From the NCBI RefSeq assembly GCF_000734895.2, contig NZ_CP011382.1, positions 3,264,700 through 3,328,699 of the forward strand: a stretch of DNA of 64,000 nt, read 5' to 3'. The position numbers and the translations under genes were made by a program. Each line of letters opens with the position of its first letter. Position 1 is the stretch's first letter. A model generated the notes under the pieces. That model made no database searches. It was not told the origin of the DNA and worked only from the letters and a program-made list of their open reading frames with translations. Source of the DNA: Calothrix sp. 336/3. Lineage in GTDB: Bacteria; Cyanobacteriota; Cyanobacteriia; Cyanobacteriales; Nostocaceae. This document shows, piece by piece, positions 47,161 to 57,174 of this stretch.

Positions 47161-49545
47161 TTAACCAATATAGGCAATTGTGACTCCCGTTCCTCCTTCT
47201 GCTTGCTCTGCGGCTTCAAAACGGCTGACTCGTGGATGTTGGTGTAAAAAAGCATGAATTCCTTGGCGGAGCTTACCAGTACCATGTCCATGGATAATCC
47301 AGATTGCCCCATTTCCTTCCGCGATCGCCTTATCGAGAATAATTTCAGCATCAGCTACCCGTCTACCCCGTAAATCTACGGTATTCTGGGAGGTGCGAAT
47401 TGTTAGGGTTGGTTCCGGTGGTGGAGGTGGAGTTGTGGCTTTGGGTTTGGCGATCGCCTCGGCTTTTTTCCCGTCTAAGGATTCCACATCCTGTAGTGTC
47501 ACCGTCATTTTCATGATGCCGAAACGCACTGTCAGTTCTCCGTCGCTATCGGGTGCAGTGATAACTTCTGCCGTTTGCCCTAACTTGGCAATGCGGATGC
47601 GATCGCCCACCTTGGGCATAAAGGTGAGTTTGGCTTTGGGTGGCGGTGCGGGTGTAAATTTTTCGGCAATTTGATTCAGGGCATTGGTTGCCTGCTGGGC
47701 ATCCTGGGCGCTAGGTGTACCCTTTTGCAGACGGCGAATTACCTGGGCAATTTCTCCTTTAGCTTGGGCGATCGCCTGTTGTACGGCGACTTCCTGGGAG
47801 GCTTTGAGAGCTTTTTCCCGCTCCTGTAAATTATCGGCTTTTGCGGATACTTCTTTGTATAATTTTTCCGCTTGCTGCAATAAATTCTGTGCTTCCGTGG
47901 CTTTGATTTCTTGGCGACGGCGCTGGGCTTCCAAACCAGCAATTACCTGGTTGACATCATCCGAGGCTCCACCAATTTTCTCCTTCGCAGCTTCCACTAC
48001 CTCTGCTTTCAAGCCCAGACGTAGGGCGATGGCTAGGGCATTAGAGCGCCCAGGAATCCCCCACAACAGCCGATAGGTGGGAGAAAGGGTGGTTTCGTCA
48101 AATTCCACTGAGGCGTTTTCAAACCGCTCATCCTCGTATTTCAGTGCCTTGAGTTCGCCAAAATGGGTGGATGCCATGGTTAATTGGGTATGGGCAGCTA
48201 GGTGCTGGAGTAGGGCGATCGCCAAAGCGCTACCCTCTGCGGGGTCAGTTCCGGCACCCACTTCATCCAGCAGTACCAAGGAAGCACTGTCCTCTGCCTC
48301 CTCCCTATCCAAAGCTGATAAAATGCGGCTGATGCGGCGAATATGTCCAGAAAAAGTGGAGAGACTTTGCTGTAAAGATTGCTCATCACCAATATCAGCT
48401 AAAACCTGGTCAAACCAGGGTATTTCCACAGGTTCCCGCGCTGGTACAAACAAACCTACTTTTGCCATCAATGCCCCCAAACCGAGGGTTTTCAAGGTGA
48501 CGGTTTTTCCTCCCGTATTCGGACCAGTAATTGTCACTACCCTAGTTTCTGGTTGCACCAGTAAATCTACGGGGACAACCGGATGTCCTTGTTCGTGCTG
48601 TTCCTGCCACAGAAGCAGGGGATGGCGCAGTTGTCGCAGGGTGATAATTTCCCCAGATTCACGGTTAATGAAGCGGGGAGGATTGGCTTTCAGCCAGAGA
48701 CTATAGCGAGATTTGGCAGTGGCAATATCTAAGGTGGTGGCGATCGCCAGTAATCTTTCTAAGTCTTCTTGCGCCAGGGCAATTTGTTCAGTTAATACCC
48801 GACGGATGGCTTCCGCTTCTATCTCTTCCCGTCGTAGTAACTGTCGTAACTGGTTGCCCATGGGGACAACGGAATTCGGTTCAATATATAGTGTCACCCC
48901 ACTAGTAGAGGTGTCATGGACGATACCAGGGATAGCATCTTTGTGGGAAGCCTTCACTGGAATTACAAAGCGATCGCCCCGTTGGGTAATTATTTGCTCT
49001 TGAACGGCGTTGGCTTTGACCTGCAAAATATTATGTAATTTTTGGGTAATTTGACTGCGTACCTGGCGCAATTCTCCCCGAATATCACTCAACTTTTGAC
49101 TAGCGCGATCGGCAACCTGTCCCCGCTCATCGATACAGCGATGAATTTCCTGTTCAATTTCGGGATAGGTACGTAAATCTGCGACTAATGCTGCCAGAAT
49201 TGGCAAATCCGGCTGATTTTCAATAACCCGCCGTAAATTTCTCGCCCCCGCTAGGGTTGTGGCGATCGCCAATAATTCATCCCCAGAGAGAATACCTTGC
49301 AGTGCTGCACGTTCCAGGGAATCACCAATATCCTGTACCCCATCAAAAGATAAACCCGTAGTTAGACGAGTTTCTAAGGCATAAATTTCCTTCGTTTGCG
49401 CTAGTAAAAGTTCGCTCTCCGCTTGAGAGTTGGGAATCGGTAAGTTACGAGTAGCGATCGCCCCTAGCTTTGTCGCCGCAAAAGTAGACAAATGCTGACA
49501 CAGACGATGCCATTCTAGTAGTTCTAAAGTTTCCGCTTGAATCAA
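47161..49545 (-). CDS. mutS2: MutS2-family ATPase/endonuclease
   Basis: 794 residues, the MutS2 length. Core domain about 1-320, then the ATPase with Walker A GPNTGGKTVTLKT (about 340-352) and Walker B region SLVLLDEVGAGTDPAEG, a coiled coil (about 540-620), and a C-terminal Smr nuclease domain (about 715-794, TVDLRGRRVADAEIILDKAI and HGHGTGKLRQGI). MutS2 suppresses recombination and, in some bacteria, rescues collided ribosomes. Not linked to mutL. Confidence 0.93.
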   Translation of the reverse strand: MIQAETLELLEWHRLCQHLSTFAATKLGAIATRNLPIPNSQAESELLLAQTKEIYALETRLTTGLSFDGVQDIGDSLERAALQGILSGDELLAIATTLAGARNLRRVIENQPDLPILAALVADLRTYPEIEQEIHRCIDERGQVADRASQKLSDIRGELRQVRSQITQKLHNILQVKANAVQEQIITQRGDRFVIPVKASHKDAIPGIVHDTSTSGVTLYIEPNSVVPMGNQLRQLLRREEIEAEAIRRVLTEQIALAQEDLERLLAIATTLDIATAKSRYSLWLKANPPRFINRESGEIITLRQLRHPLLLWQEQHEQGHPVVPVDLLVQPETRVVTITGPNTGGKTVTLKTLGLGALMAKVGLFVPAREPVEIPWFDQVLADIGDEQSLQQSLSTFSGHIRRISRILSALDREEAEDSASLVLLDEVGAGTDPAEGSALAIALLQHLAAHTQLTMASTHFGELKALKYEDERFENASVEFDETTLSPTYRLLWGIPGRSNALAIALRLGLKAEVVEAAKEKIGGASDDVNQVIAGLEAQRRRQEIKATEAQNLLQQAEKLYKEVSAKADNLQEREKALKASQEVAVQQAIAQAKGEIAQVIRRLQKGTPSAQDAQQATNALNQIAEKFTPAPPPKAKLTFMPKVGDRIRIAKLGQTAEVITAPDSDGELTVRFGIMKMTVTLQDVESLDGKKAEAIAKPKATTPPPPPEPTLTIRTSQNTVDLRGRRVADAEIILDKAIAEGNGAIWIIHGHGTGKLRQGIHAFLHQHPRVSRFEAAEQAEGGTGVTIAYIG

Positions 49546-50015
49546 GGTTTTAATTATTTCAACTCTTGCAAAATTTCATCTTAATAGTCCGAATTCTATT
49601 AAATCAGACTAAAACAGTTGTCATAAACTCTTCAACTAAACTGAAAGTTTTGATAGCTGCTTGCATCTCCTTATCTCACCTGATGATTGACTCAAGCACT
49701 CTAGATGACAAACTTAGCAAAAAGCTCAGACCGTTTCCAGATGATGTACTTGTTCACCAAGTCGTAGTATTTGTAGTGCTAATCGAATTGTAGACTCATT
49801 CTGACCACCTTTGGGACATAGATAACAAAAGAAATCAACACCCTTTGGCAAGCTCAGGGGACACCTCAGAATCTTCCCAACCATGAGTATTTAGCCAAAT
49901 TTCAGAAATAGGAAATTCCAGATTCTCCACCTTTTTCCCTGAGCCTAAAAAAATCGCTGCAAAGACCCCCACAATTTGATACTCTAGCTTAAACAGATTT
50001 GGGAAAATTAGTAGC
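49546..50015. other. Gene-free region
   Basis: 470 bases between divergent mutS2 and guaB3, so both promoters should be here. Frames of 75 and 62 residues on the two strands show no family features. No repeat was recognised. Confidence 0.35.
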
Positions 50016-51179
50016 GTGGACATTCAAATTGGGCGGGGAAAAGTAGCTCGTAGGGCATACGGAATTGACGAAATTGCTCTAGTACCTGGCAACCGGACTC
50101 TTGATCCGACTTTGGCAGACACATCTTGGCGGATTGGTAACATTGAGAGGCAAATTCCCATTATTGCCAGCGCCATGGATGGTGTAGTTGATGTGGGTAT
50201 GGCTGTACGTTTATCTCAGTTAGGGGCTTTAGGTGTTCTCAACTTAGAAGGTATCCAAACTCGCTATGCTAACCCGGAACCCATTTTAGACAAAATTGCT
50301 TCCGTGGGCAAAGATGAATTTGTACCATTGATGCAAGAACTCTATGCTGAACCGATTAAACCAGAATTAATTGCCCAAAGGATTCAAGAAATCAAAGCCC
50401 AAGGTGGTATTGCTGCTGTAAGTGCTACACCAGCTGGGGCAAGTAAGTTTGGGGAAACAGTGGCGAAAGCTGGAGCTGATTTGTTCTTTATCCAAGCAAC
50501 GGTAGTTTCTACGGCACATTTATCACCAGAGTCTGTTGTCACTTTAGATTTGGCAAAATTCTGCCAAGAAATGCCCATTCCCGTAATCTTGGGGAACTGT
50601 GTCACTTATGAAGTCACCCTAGATTTAATGAAAGCTGGGGCAGCTGCGGTATTAGTAGGTATTGGTCCTGGTGCAGCTTGTACTTCCCGTGGTGTGTTAG
50701 GTGTGGGTATTCCCCAAGCTACGGCGATCGCTGATTGTGCCGCAGCTCGTGATGATTATTATCGGGAAACGGGTAAATACATTCCAGTAATTGCCGATGG
50801 TGGCTTAATTACCGGTGGTGATATCTGTAAATGTATTGCCTGTGGTGCTGATGGTGTGATGATTGGTTCACCCTTTGCGAGGGCTGCTGAAGCCCCTGGA
50901 CGTGGTTTCCATTGGGGTATGGCTACTCCTAGCCCTGTGTTACCCCGTGGTACTCGTATCAGTGTGGGTACAACTGGCTCCCTAGAGCAAATTCTCGTCG
51001 GTCCGGCGGGTTTAGATGATGGAACTCATAATCTTTTAGGTGCCCTCAAAACTAGTATGGGAACTTTGGGTGCAAAAAATCTCAAAGAAATGCAACAAGT
51101 TGAAGTTGTTATTGCTCCTTCTTTATTAACCGAAGGCAAAGTTTACCAAAAAGCTCAACAATTAGGTATGGGCAAATAA
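50016..51179 (+). CDS. guaB3: GuaB3-type IMP dehydrogenase-related protein
   Basis: 387 residues from a GTG. IMPDH/GMP reductase TIM barrel with the flexible-loop cysteine region [15 protein letters not shown] (about 216-230) and [28 protein letters not shown] (about 245-272); no CBS domains. The GuaB3 group in cyanobacteria is separate from true IMP dehydrogenase (GuaB) and has been connected with GMP reductase-like activity. Yfr1 follows 180 bases downstream, the usual position near guaB-type genes. Confidence 0.86.
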   Translation: MDIQIGRGKVARRAYGIDEIALVPGNRTLDPTLADTSWRIGNIERQIPIIASAMDGVVDVGMAVRLSQLGALGVLNLEGIQTRYANPEPILDKIASVGKDEFVPLMQELYAEPIKPELIAQRIQEIKAQGGIAAVSATPAGASKFGETVAKAGADLFFIQATVVSTAHLSPESVVTLDLAKFCQEMPIPVILGNCVTYEVTLDLMKAGAAAVLVGIGPGAACTSRGVLGVGIPQATAIADCAAARDDYYRETGKYIPVIADGGLITGGDICKCIACGADGVMIGSPFARAAEAPGRGFHWGMATPSPVLPRGTRISVGTTGSLEQILVGPAGLDDGTHNLLGALKTSMGTLGAKNLKEMQQVEVVIAPSLLTEGKVYQKAQQLGMGK

Positions 51180-51359
51180 AGTCAAAGGACATTTTACTAG
51201 CTTGAGCCAACATTTTAGGTAGACTTCCTCTGGGAAATTTAAGATTTGCTTAACTATCCGATGATTGTAATCAAGTAGCAATCTTAAATTCTTCAATAAA
51301 TTTTTCCTGAGACTGAAACAATCACTGGAAAAGTCGCGTATGTCGCCTACAATAGAGAA

Positions 51360-51426
51360 AGCGGAGACGCACGTTTCCGTTCACTCCTCACACCACACTC
51401 CGCCCGGACTATTGTTCGGGCGGTTC
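51360..51426 (+). ncRNA. yfr1: Small regulatory RNA Yfr1
   Basis: The unpaired motif ACTCCTCACAC (51383-51393) is the hallmark of Yfr1. It lies between a small 5' stem (51363-51378) and a strong terminator hairpin (CCGCCCGGAC 51400-51409 with GTTCGGGCGG 51414-51423). A TACAAT -10 box is at 51348-51353, so the start is near 51360. Yfr1 is a conserved, abundant cyanobacterial RNA that pairs with mRNAs of outer-membrane and other targets through that motif. Known copies often sit near guaB and trxA. Confidence 0.9.
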
Positions 51427-51526
51427 CTTATGTATTGTTATTCATAGTTCTTCCTAGGGATAAGCAATTTCAGTGGATTTTTGGGCATCTTATATAGTAA
51501 CAAGCTATGTTGACTGATAATTTCAG

Positions 51527-54382
51527 ATGTTGCCCCCACAAAAATTGACTGCTGCTGAACAACAAATCTTTTCCTTGGGGCGCATTCTCCAAAGCCTAAG
51601 GGAAGAGAACACTATAGAATCTTTAATTGCAACTACAGTTAGATATTTGCAAGAAGATTTTGAATATAAGTTAATTTGGATTGCGATGTACGATCGCCTG
51701 AACCATATTTTATTAGGTCAGGGCGGTATCACTCCTAGTAATGACAAAAATTACCTGAAACAGCATCTGGTGCTGAATCCAGGAGATTTGTTAGAGCAGG
51801 TAGTAACTGAACAACGTCCTTTAGGTGTAGCTGACTTACGTGCGGAACTGCGGGCGCAAGCATGGCAACAATTAGCACAAAAATATGAGATTCAGGGAAC
51901 TATTGTTTTACCGATTCGTTATAAAAATCATTTTCTCGGTGTAATTCTCCTGGGTTCTCAACGTTGGGGCTATCTTTTGGGTGGAGAAGCCAGAGCTCGA
52001 CTGATGATGATTTTAGGTGAACTGGGTGCAGCTTGGTATCAATTAGAAATAGATTCCCAAAATCAACAGTCTAAGCATCCGGAAGAAAAATTATTAAAAT
52101 TACTAGAAAATATCCGTAATTTACAGAAATTAGAACTAAAGCTAAATGCTGTAGTGGAAGCTACTCAGGAATTTGTTTTACCTAGTCGGACAAATATTTA
52201 TTGGTTAGATACAGAAGGGCGGTATTTTTGGCGACGTGCCAGTAATAAAAGTGCGAGTGGAGTTTTTCACCATGGCAATCAACAAATAGCTGGGATTACT
52301 ATTCAAGAGCTAAGTGATTTTTACTACGCTTTGTCTGTGAATGAATTAGTGTTTATTGGTGATGGGCGTAGCTCTTTTCAAAGTAATTGTACAGTTAAGT
52401 TACTCCAACGTTTGAAAGTGCGTAGCTTGTTGGCAGCTCCGATTCTTCGTAATAAAGATTTGTTGGGTTTTTTAACAGTTGAAAGTAGCGAACCACGCAT
52501 TTGGGGAGAAGCGGAACAAAATTTTGTGCGAGGTGCGGCAGGTTTAATATCCTTGGTGACACCTTTGGATGAAGTGGAAACGACGGTGCGACAGATTCAA
52601 GATGATGCCTATTTAAGTAGTCAAATCGCTCAGGGTATTTATACTAACAAGGATGTCCAAGAAATCTTGGATGATTGTGCTGCCAGGGTTTTACAAAGAT
52701 TAGGTGCAAGTCGGTTTTTGTTACTTCACTTTGACAGTGAGCAAAATCAATATCAAATTTTTTATCAAAACCAATTACCTAACCGCCGGGGTTTAAATTT
52801 AGCATTTGAGACTCCTAAGGATATCGATTGGCAGTTATTAGCTGCTGCTGAGGTAGCTGTGGGAATCGAAAATCTAGAGGATGACTTGCGCTTTTTCCAG
52901 TGGCGACCCAATTTTATCGATAATGGTGTGCGATCGCTACTCATTAGTAACTCTAATCCTGGAAATTCTCCCCTAGGGTTACTGGTTGTAACTAGTGATA
53001 CTCCTCGACACTGGATATCTAGGGAAAAGGAATTAGTTCAGGTAGTCAGTCAACAGCTGGGTGTGATTGTCCGTCAGTGGCAACTTCAGCGTCAAACAGA
53101 ACAACAGCAAAAAATCTTACACAGTACTCACCAATGCCTAAGGGTGTTGGGGCAATCACAAAATACCTATAGTCAATCAATAGAAAAGTTACAATATTCA
53201 GCCTTACAACAAATCGGAGAAATTTTACATAGCCCTGCCATTAACCTTCTATATTGGTCTCCTGGTGATGCGATCGCCCAAATATATCCCGGTATAATTA
53301 CTGATAGTCAATTTGCGATTAATCCAGAAGCGATTATTCCGATTTCTGAACCTTTAATCCATTGGGCTGTGACGAACGCTGGCTTACTGAGTTTTAAATT
53401 GTCTGAGCTACCCGCAGAAACACGTAAATGGTTACACGGTAGTGCCATCGGTCAAGTTTTAGTAATGGGTTTGCATACTGCGGATGACTATGAAACCACT
53501 GGTGTAATTTTAATTACCGACCATCGAGAACGTCAGTGGAGCGAGGAAAGTTTATATGCAGTGGAAAATTTAATTTTTCAATTGGCTTGGTTGCGACGAA
53601 ATTTGCAAATTAATACTAAACTTCACAGCAAAAGTGCAGAACTACAACAGCTAAATTGGTATAAACATCGACGTTTAGAAGATATTCAAAAAAGTATCTC
53701 TCAAATCTTAGGGCAAATGCATGATTTGGGTATTCCGACAACGGAATTGACACAGATGCGCTACCAGCAATTACTACGTCAACTAGATAACACTAATGCT
53801 TCCATGACAACTTTGTTGAAATTGGAGCAATGGCAGTTGCACAGAAGTTGGGAAACGGTAACTATTGCCAGTTTGCTCAAGCGATCGCTGGAGCGGGTAG
53901 ACAACCTGTTGAAAATCCAGCGACTCTGGGTTGGTGTCCATGGTTTGGGACAGGAGGATGGAGAAAATAATAGTAATCAAAATTATTCTCTCCTGCCTAT
54001 CTCCGGGGAAAAACCTCAGACTTTAAGTATCGCTGGGGACATGGTGAAAATTGAATTAATTCTCCATGAACTCATAATGACTGCCTGTCAACGGGCACAT
54101 ACTGGTAGCAGAATTGATATCTGGTGTCGTCGTTTAGATGCCGATTCTTTGGAACTTTCCATTACTGATAATGGGACAATTGAGCCACAATTACTAGTAG
54201 AACTCAATCCAGAACTCTCTTCTAAGGATGTTTTGGCACCGTCTACCCTGGAAAAACCACCGGGTTTACATATGGCGATCGCTCGTACCCTCATGCAACA
54301 ACTCGGAGGGGATTTGCAATTCTATCAACTTCCCGATAGCCGTTTAGTCAGCCGCTTAATTCTACCTTTGGCAGGAGAGTAA
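51527..54382 (+). CDS. Multi-GAF sensor protein with degenerate histidine kinase end
   Basis: 951 residues. Four GAF domains, at about 35-175, 205-350, 365-525 and 545-715, then a kinase-like C terminus (about 720-951). A possible H-box is weak (NWYKHRRLEDIQ). The N-box reads LHELIMTACQRA, with Thr where Asn is expected, and the D-box DNGTIE lacks the DxGxG pattern; a G2-like GLHMAIARTLMQQLGGDLQF is present. No bilin cysteine could be assigned. Possibly a pseudokinase, or a kinase that needs a partner. No response regulator is adjacent. Confidence 0.7.
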   Translation: MLPPQKLTAAEQQIFSLGRILQSLREENTIESLIATTVRYLQEDFEYKLIWIAMYDRLNHILLGQGGITPSNDKNYLKQHLVLNPGDLLEQVVTEQRPLGVADLRAELRAQAWQQLAQKYEIQGTIVLPIRYKNHFLGVILLGSQRWGYLLGGEARARLMMILGELGAAWYQLEIDSQNQQSKHPEEKLLKLLENIRNLQKLELKLNAVVEATQEFVLPSRTNIYWLDTEGRYFWRRASNKSASGVFHHGNQQIAGITIQELSDFYYALSVNELVFIGDGRSSFQSNCTVKLLQRLKVRSLLAAPILRNKDLLGFLTVESSEPRIWGEAEQNFVRGAAGLISLVTPLDEVETTVRQIQDDAYLSSQIAQGIYTNKDVQEILDDCAARVLQRLGASRFLLLHFDSEQNQYQIFYQNQLPNRRGLNLAFETPKDIDWQLLAAAEVAVGIENLEDDLRFFQWRPNFIDNGVRSLLISNSNPGNSPLGLLVVTSDTPRHWISREKELVQVVSQQLGVIVRQWQLQRQTEQQQKILHSTHQCLRVLGQSQNTYSQSIEKLQYSALQQIGEILHSPAINLLYWSPGDAIAQIYPGIITDSQFAINPEAIIPISEPLIHWAVTNAGLLSFKLSELPAETRKWLHGSAIGQVLVMGLHTADDYETTGVILITDHRERQWSEESLYAVENLIFQLAWLRRNLQINTKLHSKSAELQQLNWYKHRRLEDIQKSISQILGQMHDLGIPTTELTQMRYQQLLRQLDNTNASMTTLLKLEQWQLHRSWETVTIASLLKRSLERVDNLLKIQRLWVGVHGLGQEDGENNSNQNYSLLPISGEKPQTLSIAGDMVKIELILHELIMTACQRAHTGSRIDIWCRRLDADSLELSITDNGTIEPQLLVELNPELSSKDVLAPSTLEKPPGLHMAIARTLMQQLGGDLQFYQLPDSRLVSRLILPLAGE

Positions 54383-54482
54383 ACAACTGATACAGACTTA
54401 GGATAAAGTCAGGCAAAACAGACTTTTGCCAATTTTCCTTTCCATCCTTGTCTTTTGCCATGAGCTAGTAACCTAACAAAAG

Positions 54483-55217
54483 TCAAGTTGTTTGCTCTTC
54501 TAAGGGGAAAAACTCCTTTGTTTCTGGAGAGTAAGTCCAAGCAATACCATCAGGATCCCGACTGCGAGTCCATTCCGAAAAATCGGACTCATCCCGTCGT
54601 TTGTAAACGGTACTGGAATAGACATTCAAGCGTTTTGCTAGTTCTGATTGAATCAAAGAACCAAAAATTAACTGACTTTCCAGGGATGGAACTGTTTCTG
54701 TATGAGGTGTGATTATCTCCTCACTCTCAGTCACTTCAGTTAATTCTGTTTTCTTGGGTGGTGGAGCTAGCAAAAGTTCCGCAGTGGTTGCAACAGGTTT
54801 TCCATCTGCCAACTCTTTCAGAGGTTCGCTACTATCCAAAATACTGCCGAGGGTACTAGCAGTCATGAAATAGTAAATTTTGCTGCCATCTGGTGAGTTG
54901 ACGATATTCGCACCAAATTCCCCAGCTTTCGTATCCAAATAGCGTTTTGCCGTGTCTCCAGGAAAATTGCCGCGAACAGCTAAGTCCATCGGGGTAATTT
55001 TGCCCTGGGTTTCCCGCATCAACTGATTGAACATTGGGTTGACTTGCTGACACCATTGTTGCCATTGGTAGCGTTGCCAGATATTCAAGCCCAAAATCAG
55101 CACAAATAATGCTAGCCAAATCCGCCAAGTGGCAACTAGGAAGATAACTAAAAAGGATATGGGCAAAAGTAGGACTAAAAAACCTTTGCCGTGATTTTCT
55201 ATCGTGTTTTCACTCAT
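54483..55217 (-). CDS. Membrane-anchored conserved hypothetical protein
   Basis: 244 residues from ATG 55217; a TTG at 55235 would add 6. Two membrane helices (about 10-45, FLVLLLPISFLVIFLVATWRIWLALFVLILGL), a segment QVNPMFNQLMRETQGKITPMDLAVRGNF (about 60-88) like a small winged-helix domain, and a C-terminal domain (about 175-244, LIQSELAKRLNVYSSTVYKRRDESDFSEWTRSRDPDGIAWTY) that also looks DNA-binding or helix-turn-helix like. Family not recognised. Confidence 0.6.
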   Translation of the reverse strand: MSENTIENHGKGFLVLLLPISFLVIFLVATWRIWLALFVLILGLNIWQRYQWQQWCQQVNPMFNQLMRETQGKITPMDLAVRGNFPGDTAKRYLDTKAGEFGANIVNSPDGSKIYYFMTASTLGSILDSSEPLKELADGKPVATTAELLLAPPPKKTELTEVTESEEIITPHTETVPSLESQLIFGSLIQSELAKRLNVYSSTVYKRRDESDFSEWTRSRDPDGIAWTYSPETKEFFPLEEQTT

Positions 55218-55532
55218 GCTGATTTTTTTTGCCAAGTGAAGTTTTGGAAAATAATACTACTATCTTGGCAAAAATGGGACAGTGATTTGTATTATTTGGC
55301 AAAAATAGGCAAAAAAATTTTTGTTTTGATTTTGCCATTAACTAGAGAAAAATTTAACAGGGAAGATTTGGGAAAATATCACAAAAGAGCAGGGATAATA
55401 TTCCCACGGCTAAAAATGAGATTTTGGGATACTTGCCAGTTCCTAAGCAAACCTTAAACCTCAGTACTGCCAGTAGTATGTTGTGATATCTTAAATAAGA
55501 TAAAGTTAAGTAAACAATATTAAAAAACTTTG

Positions 55533-56306
55533 GTGGACAGTATATTTTCCCCAGAGGCGACTTCTAACCAGTTGGAAAGTAAAGCAGGTGCTGATTTATC
55601 GCTTCCTGAGTTTGCTGTTCTTAACAGAGGAACTGTTGCTCAAATTTCGACAAAATTAAGTTTTGTTGTAACTTCTCAACTGTGGTGGGTGTTTGCCGCA
55701 GCCGTCTTTTTAGTATCTATCCCTGTGTTTATTGAAGCACCATTAGTGCGATCGCTGCCTTGGTTGAGTCTGTTACTCACAGGGGGTTGGTTTGGGCTGA
55801 GTTTCTCATTAATGTCACGTCCTGTAACCTATCTCTGGGGAGATTTACTCTATGGATTTAGTTGGAGTTGGTTGGCAGGTTCAATTTATTGGGGATGGTT
55901 GCGCTGGGAACCCCTATGGCATTTACCTGTAGAAGCTATAGGGTTGCCTGGGGCAATATGGTGTTTACAACGTCACTGGGGAAGGGTGGGGAACTACTTC
56001 TACCTAGGTTCCTTATTGGGAACAGTCTTAACAGATATTTATTTTTATTTAGTAAAATTATTGCCTTACTGGCGACAAATTATGCAGTCTGACAATGACA
56101 TGGTGTCAGAGATTTTGCATCAGGCTGTCACTCAAGTGGCAACACCTGGGGGCAATTTTTGGGCAGTAGTGTTAGCTGTCACCTTGCTTCTGGCAGGAAT
56201 TATTCCCTTACGACAGAAAAAACTCCATTGGTATGCCTTTGGGGGAGCAGTGTTAAGTACGATTCTGGTGGATAGTTTATTTTTGCTGGCTGCGGTTTTC
56301 GCCTAA
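55533..56306 (+). CDS. DUF3120 membrane protein
   Basis: 257 residues from GTG 55533; a TTG one codon earlier is also possible. About six membrane helices between residues 45 and 257 (LWWVFAAAVFLVSIPVFIEAP, LPWLSLLLTGGWFGLSFSLM and others). The pattern GDLLYGFSWSWLAGSIYWGWLRWEP matches cyanobacterial DUF3120. Function unknown. It is divergent from the gene at 54483-55217 with about 300 bases between. Confidence 0.72.
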   Translation: MDSIFSPEATSNQLESKAGADLSLPEFAVLNRGTVAQISTKLSFVVTSQLWWVFAAAVFLVSIPVFIEAPLVRSLPWLSLLLTGGWFGLSFSLMSRPVTYLWGDLLYGFSWSWLAGSIYWGWLRWEPLWHLPVEAIGLPGAIWCLQRHWGRVGNYFYLGSLLGTVLTDIYFYLVKLLPYWRQIMQSDNDMVSEILHQAVTQVATPGGNFWAVVLAVTLLLAGIIPLRQKKLHWYAFGGAVLSTILVDSLFLLAAVFA

Positions 56307-56716
56307 AGGACTGCTTGGGACTCCAGAACCCTTGCTAATTAAAGGTTTTGCCTTGATGTCCCTTCCTCAACCCTAACACTTGAAATCTGAAGAACCAACC
56401 ACTGTGAAAACTGCAAAATAATAATTTTTGACAAAAGATTAGGTCAAAGCCATTAGCAGTAATTATTGTGGATATTGATACGCTGTATATTAGTTTTTGA
56501 TGACTGCTGTGTTGATTAAGCTATCGATACTGAGATGATGGTAAGAGCATTGCTGGGGAAGGGTGTTTACTGATAGGTAAGAGTGTGAGAACCACAGAAG
56601 GATCTCCTGAGTTCAAACCTAGCAGTTGCATACTTCACACTTTGTAACTTTCTACTGGAATCCTTGTTTTTAGCTTAAAGCTTTTATTTCAAGTTGATGG
56701 AAAGAGGTACAAAATC
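56307..56716. other. Region upstream of psbU
   Basis: 410 bases without a gene, with the psbU promoter inside. A stretch near 56600 (AGGATCTCCTGAGTTCAAA) resembles a tRNA arm, but no full cloverleaf could be drawn. No other signal was recognised. Confidence 0.35.
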
Positions 56717-57157
56717 GTGAAACGATTGGTGCGTTTATTAACAGTATTTAGCTTGTTGCTGGGATGTTGGGGATTTTTGGGTATGTCGCAAGCTGCCCAA
56801 GCTGCAAATCTGCCACACTTTGGTTTACCTAGAGTTTCCATTTTAGCTGTGGAAGAAACAGGTGAGCTACGTAACCGGGCAGACGATAAACTTGCTGATG
56901 TCTATGGTGACAAAATTGATTTAAACAACACTAACGTCCGTGCTTTCCAGCGCTTCCCCGGACTATATCCCACCCTAGCTACAAAAATTGTCAAAAATGC
57001 CCCCTACGACAAGGTAGAGAGCGTACTTGACATTGATGGTTTGAGCGATCGCCAGAAAAAAATTCTGCAAGGAAACTTAGGTAATTTCACAGTTACCCAA
57101 ACTGAAGCAGTATTTAACGAAGGAGATGATCGTATCAATAACGGCATCTACAGATAG
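56717..57157 (+). CDS. psbU: Photosystem II extrinsic protein PsbU (12 kDa)
   Basis: 146 residues from a GTG with AGAGGT upstream. Signal peptide about 1-29 (ends AAQAAN), then the mature PsbU with its helix-hairpin-helix fold ([43 protein letters not shown]). Lumenal cap of the oxygen-evolving cluster, stabilising the Mn4CaO5 site with PsbO and PsbV. nadB starts 17 bases after it. Confidence 0.94.
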   Translation: MKRLVRLLTVFSLLLGCWGFLGMSQAAQAANLPHFGLPRVSILAVEETGELRNRADDKLADVYGDKIDLNNTNVRAFQRFPGLYPTLATKIVKNAPYDKVESVLDIDGLSDRQKKILQGNLGNFTVTQTEAVFNEGDDRINNGIYR

Positions 57158-57174
57158 ATGGTAGTGGGCAATGG

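Noticed and set aside
49566..49793. 75-residue frame upstream of guaB3
   Set aside because: No family pattern, no ribosome site, composition like random AT-rich DNA.
56590..56640. tRNA-like stretch before psbU
   Set aside because: A GTTCAAA arm is seen but no acceptor or anticodon stem could be formed.
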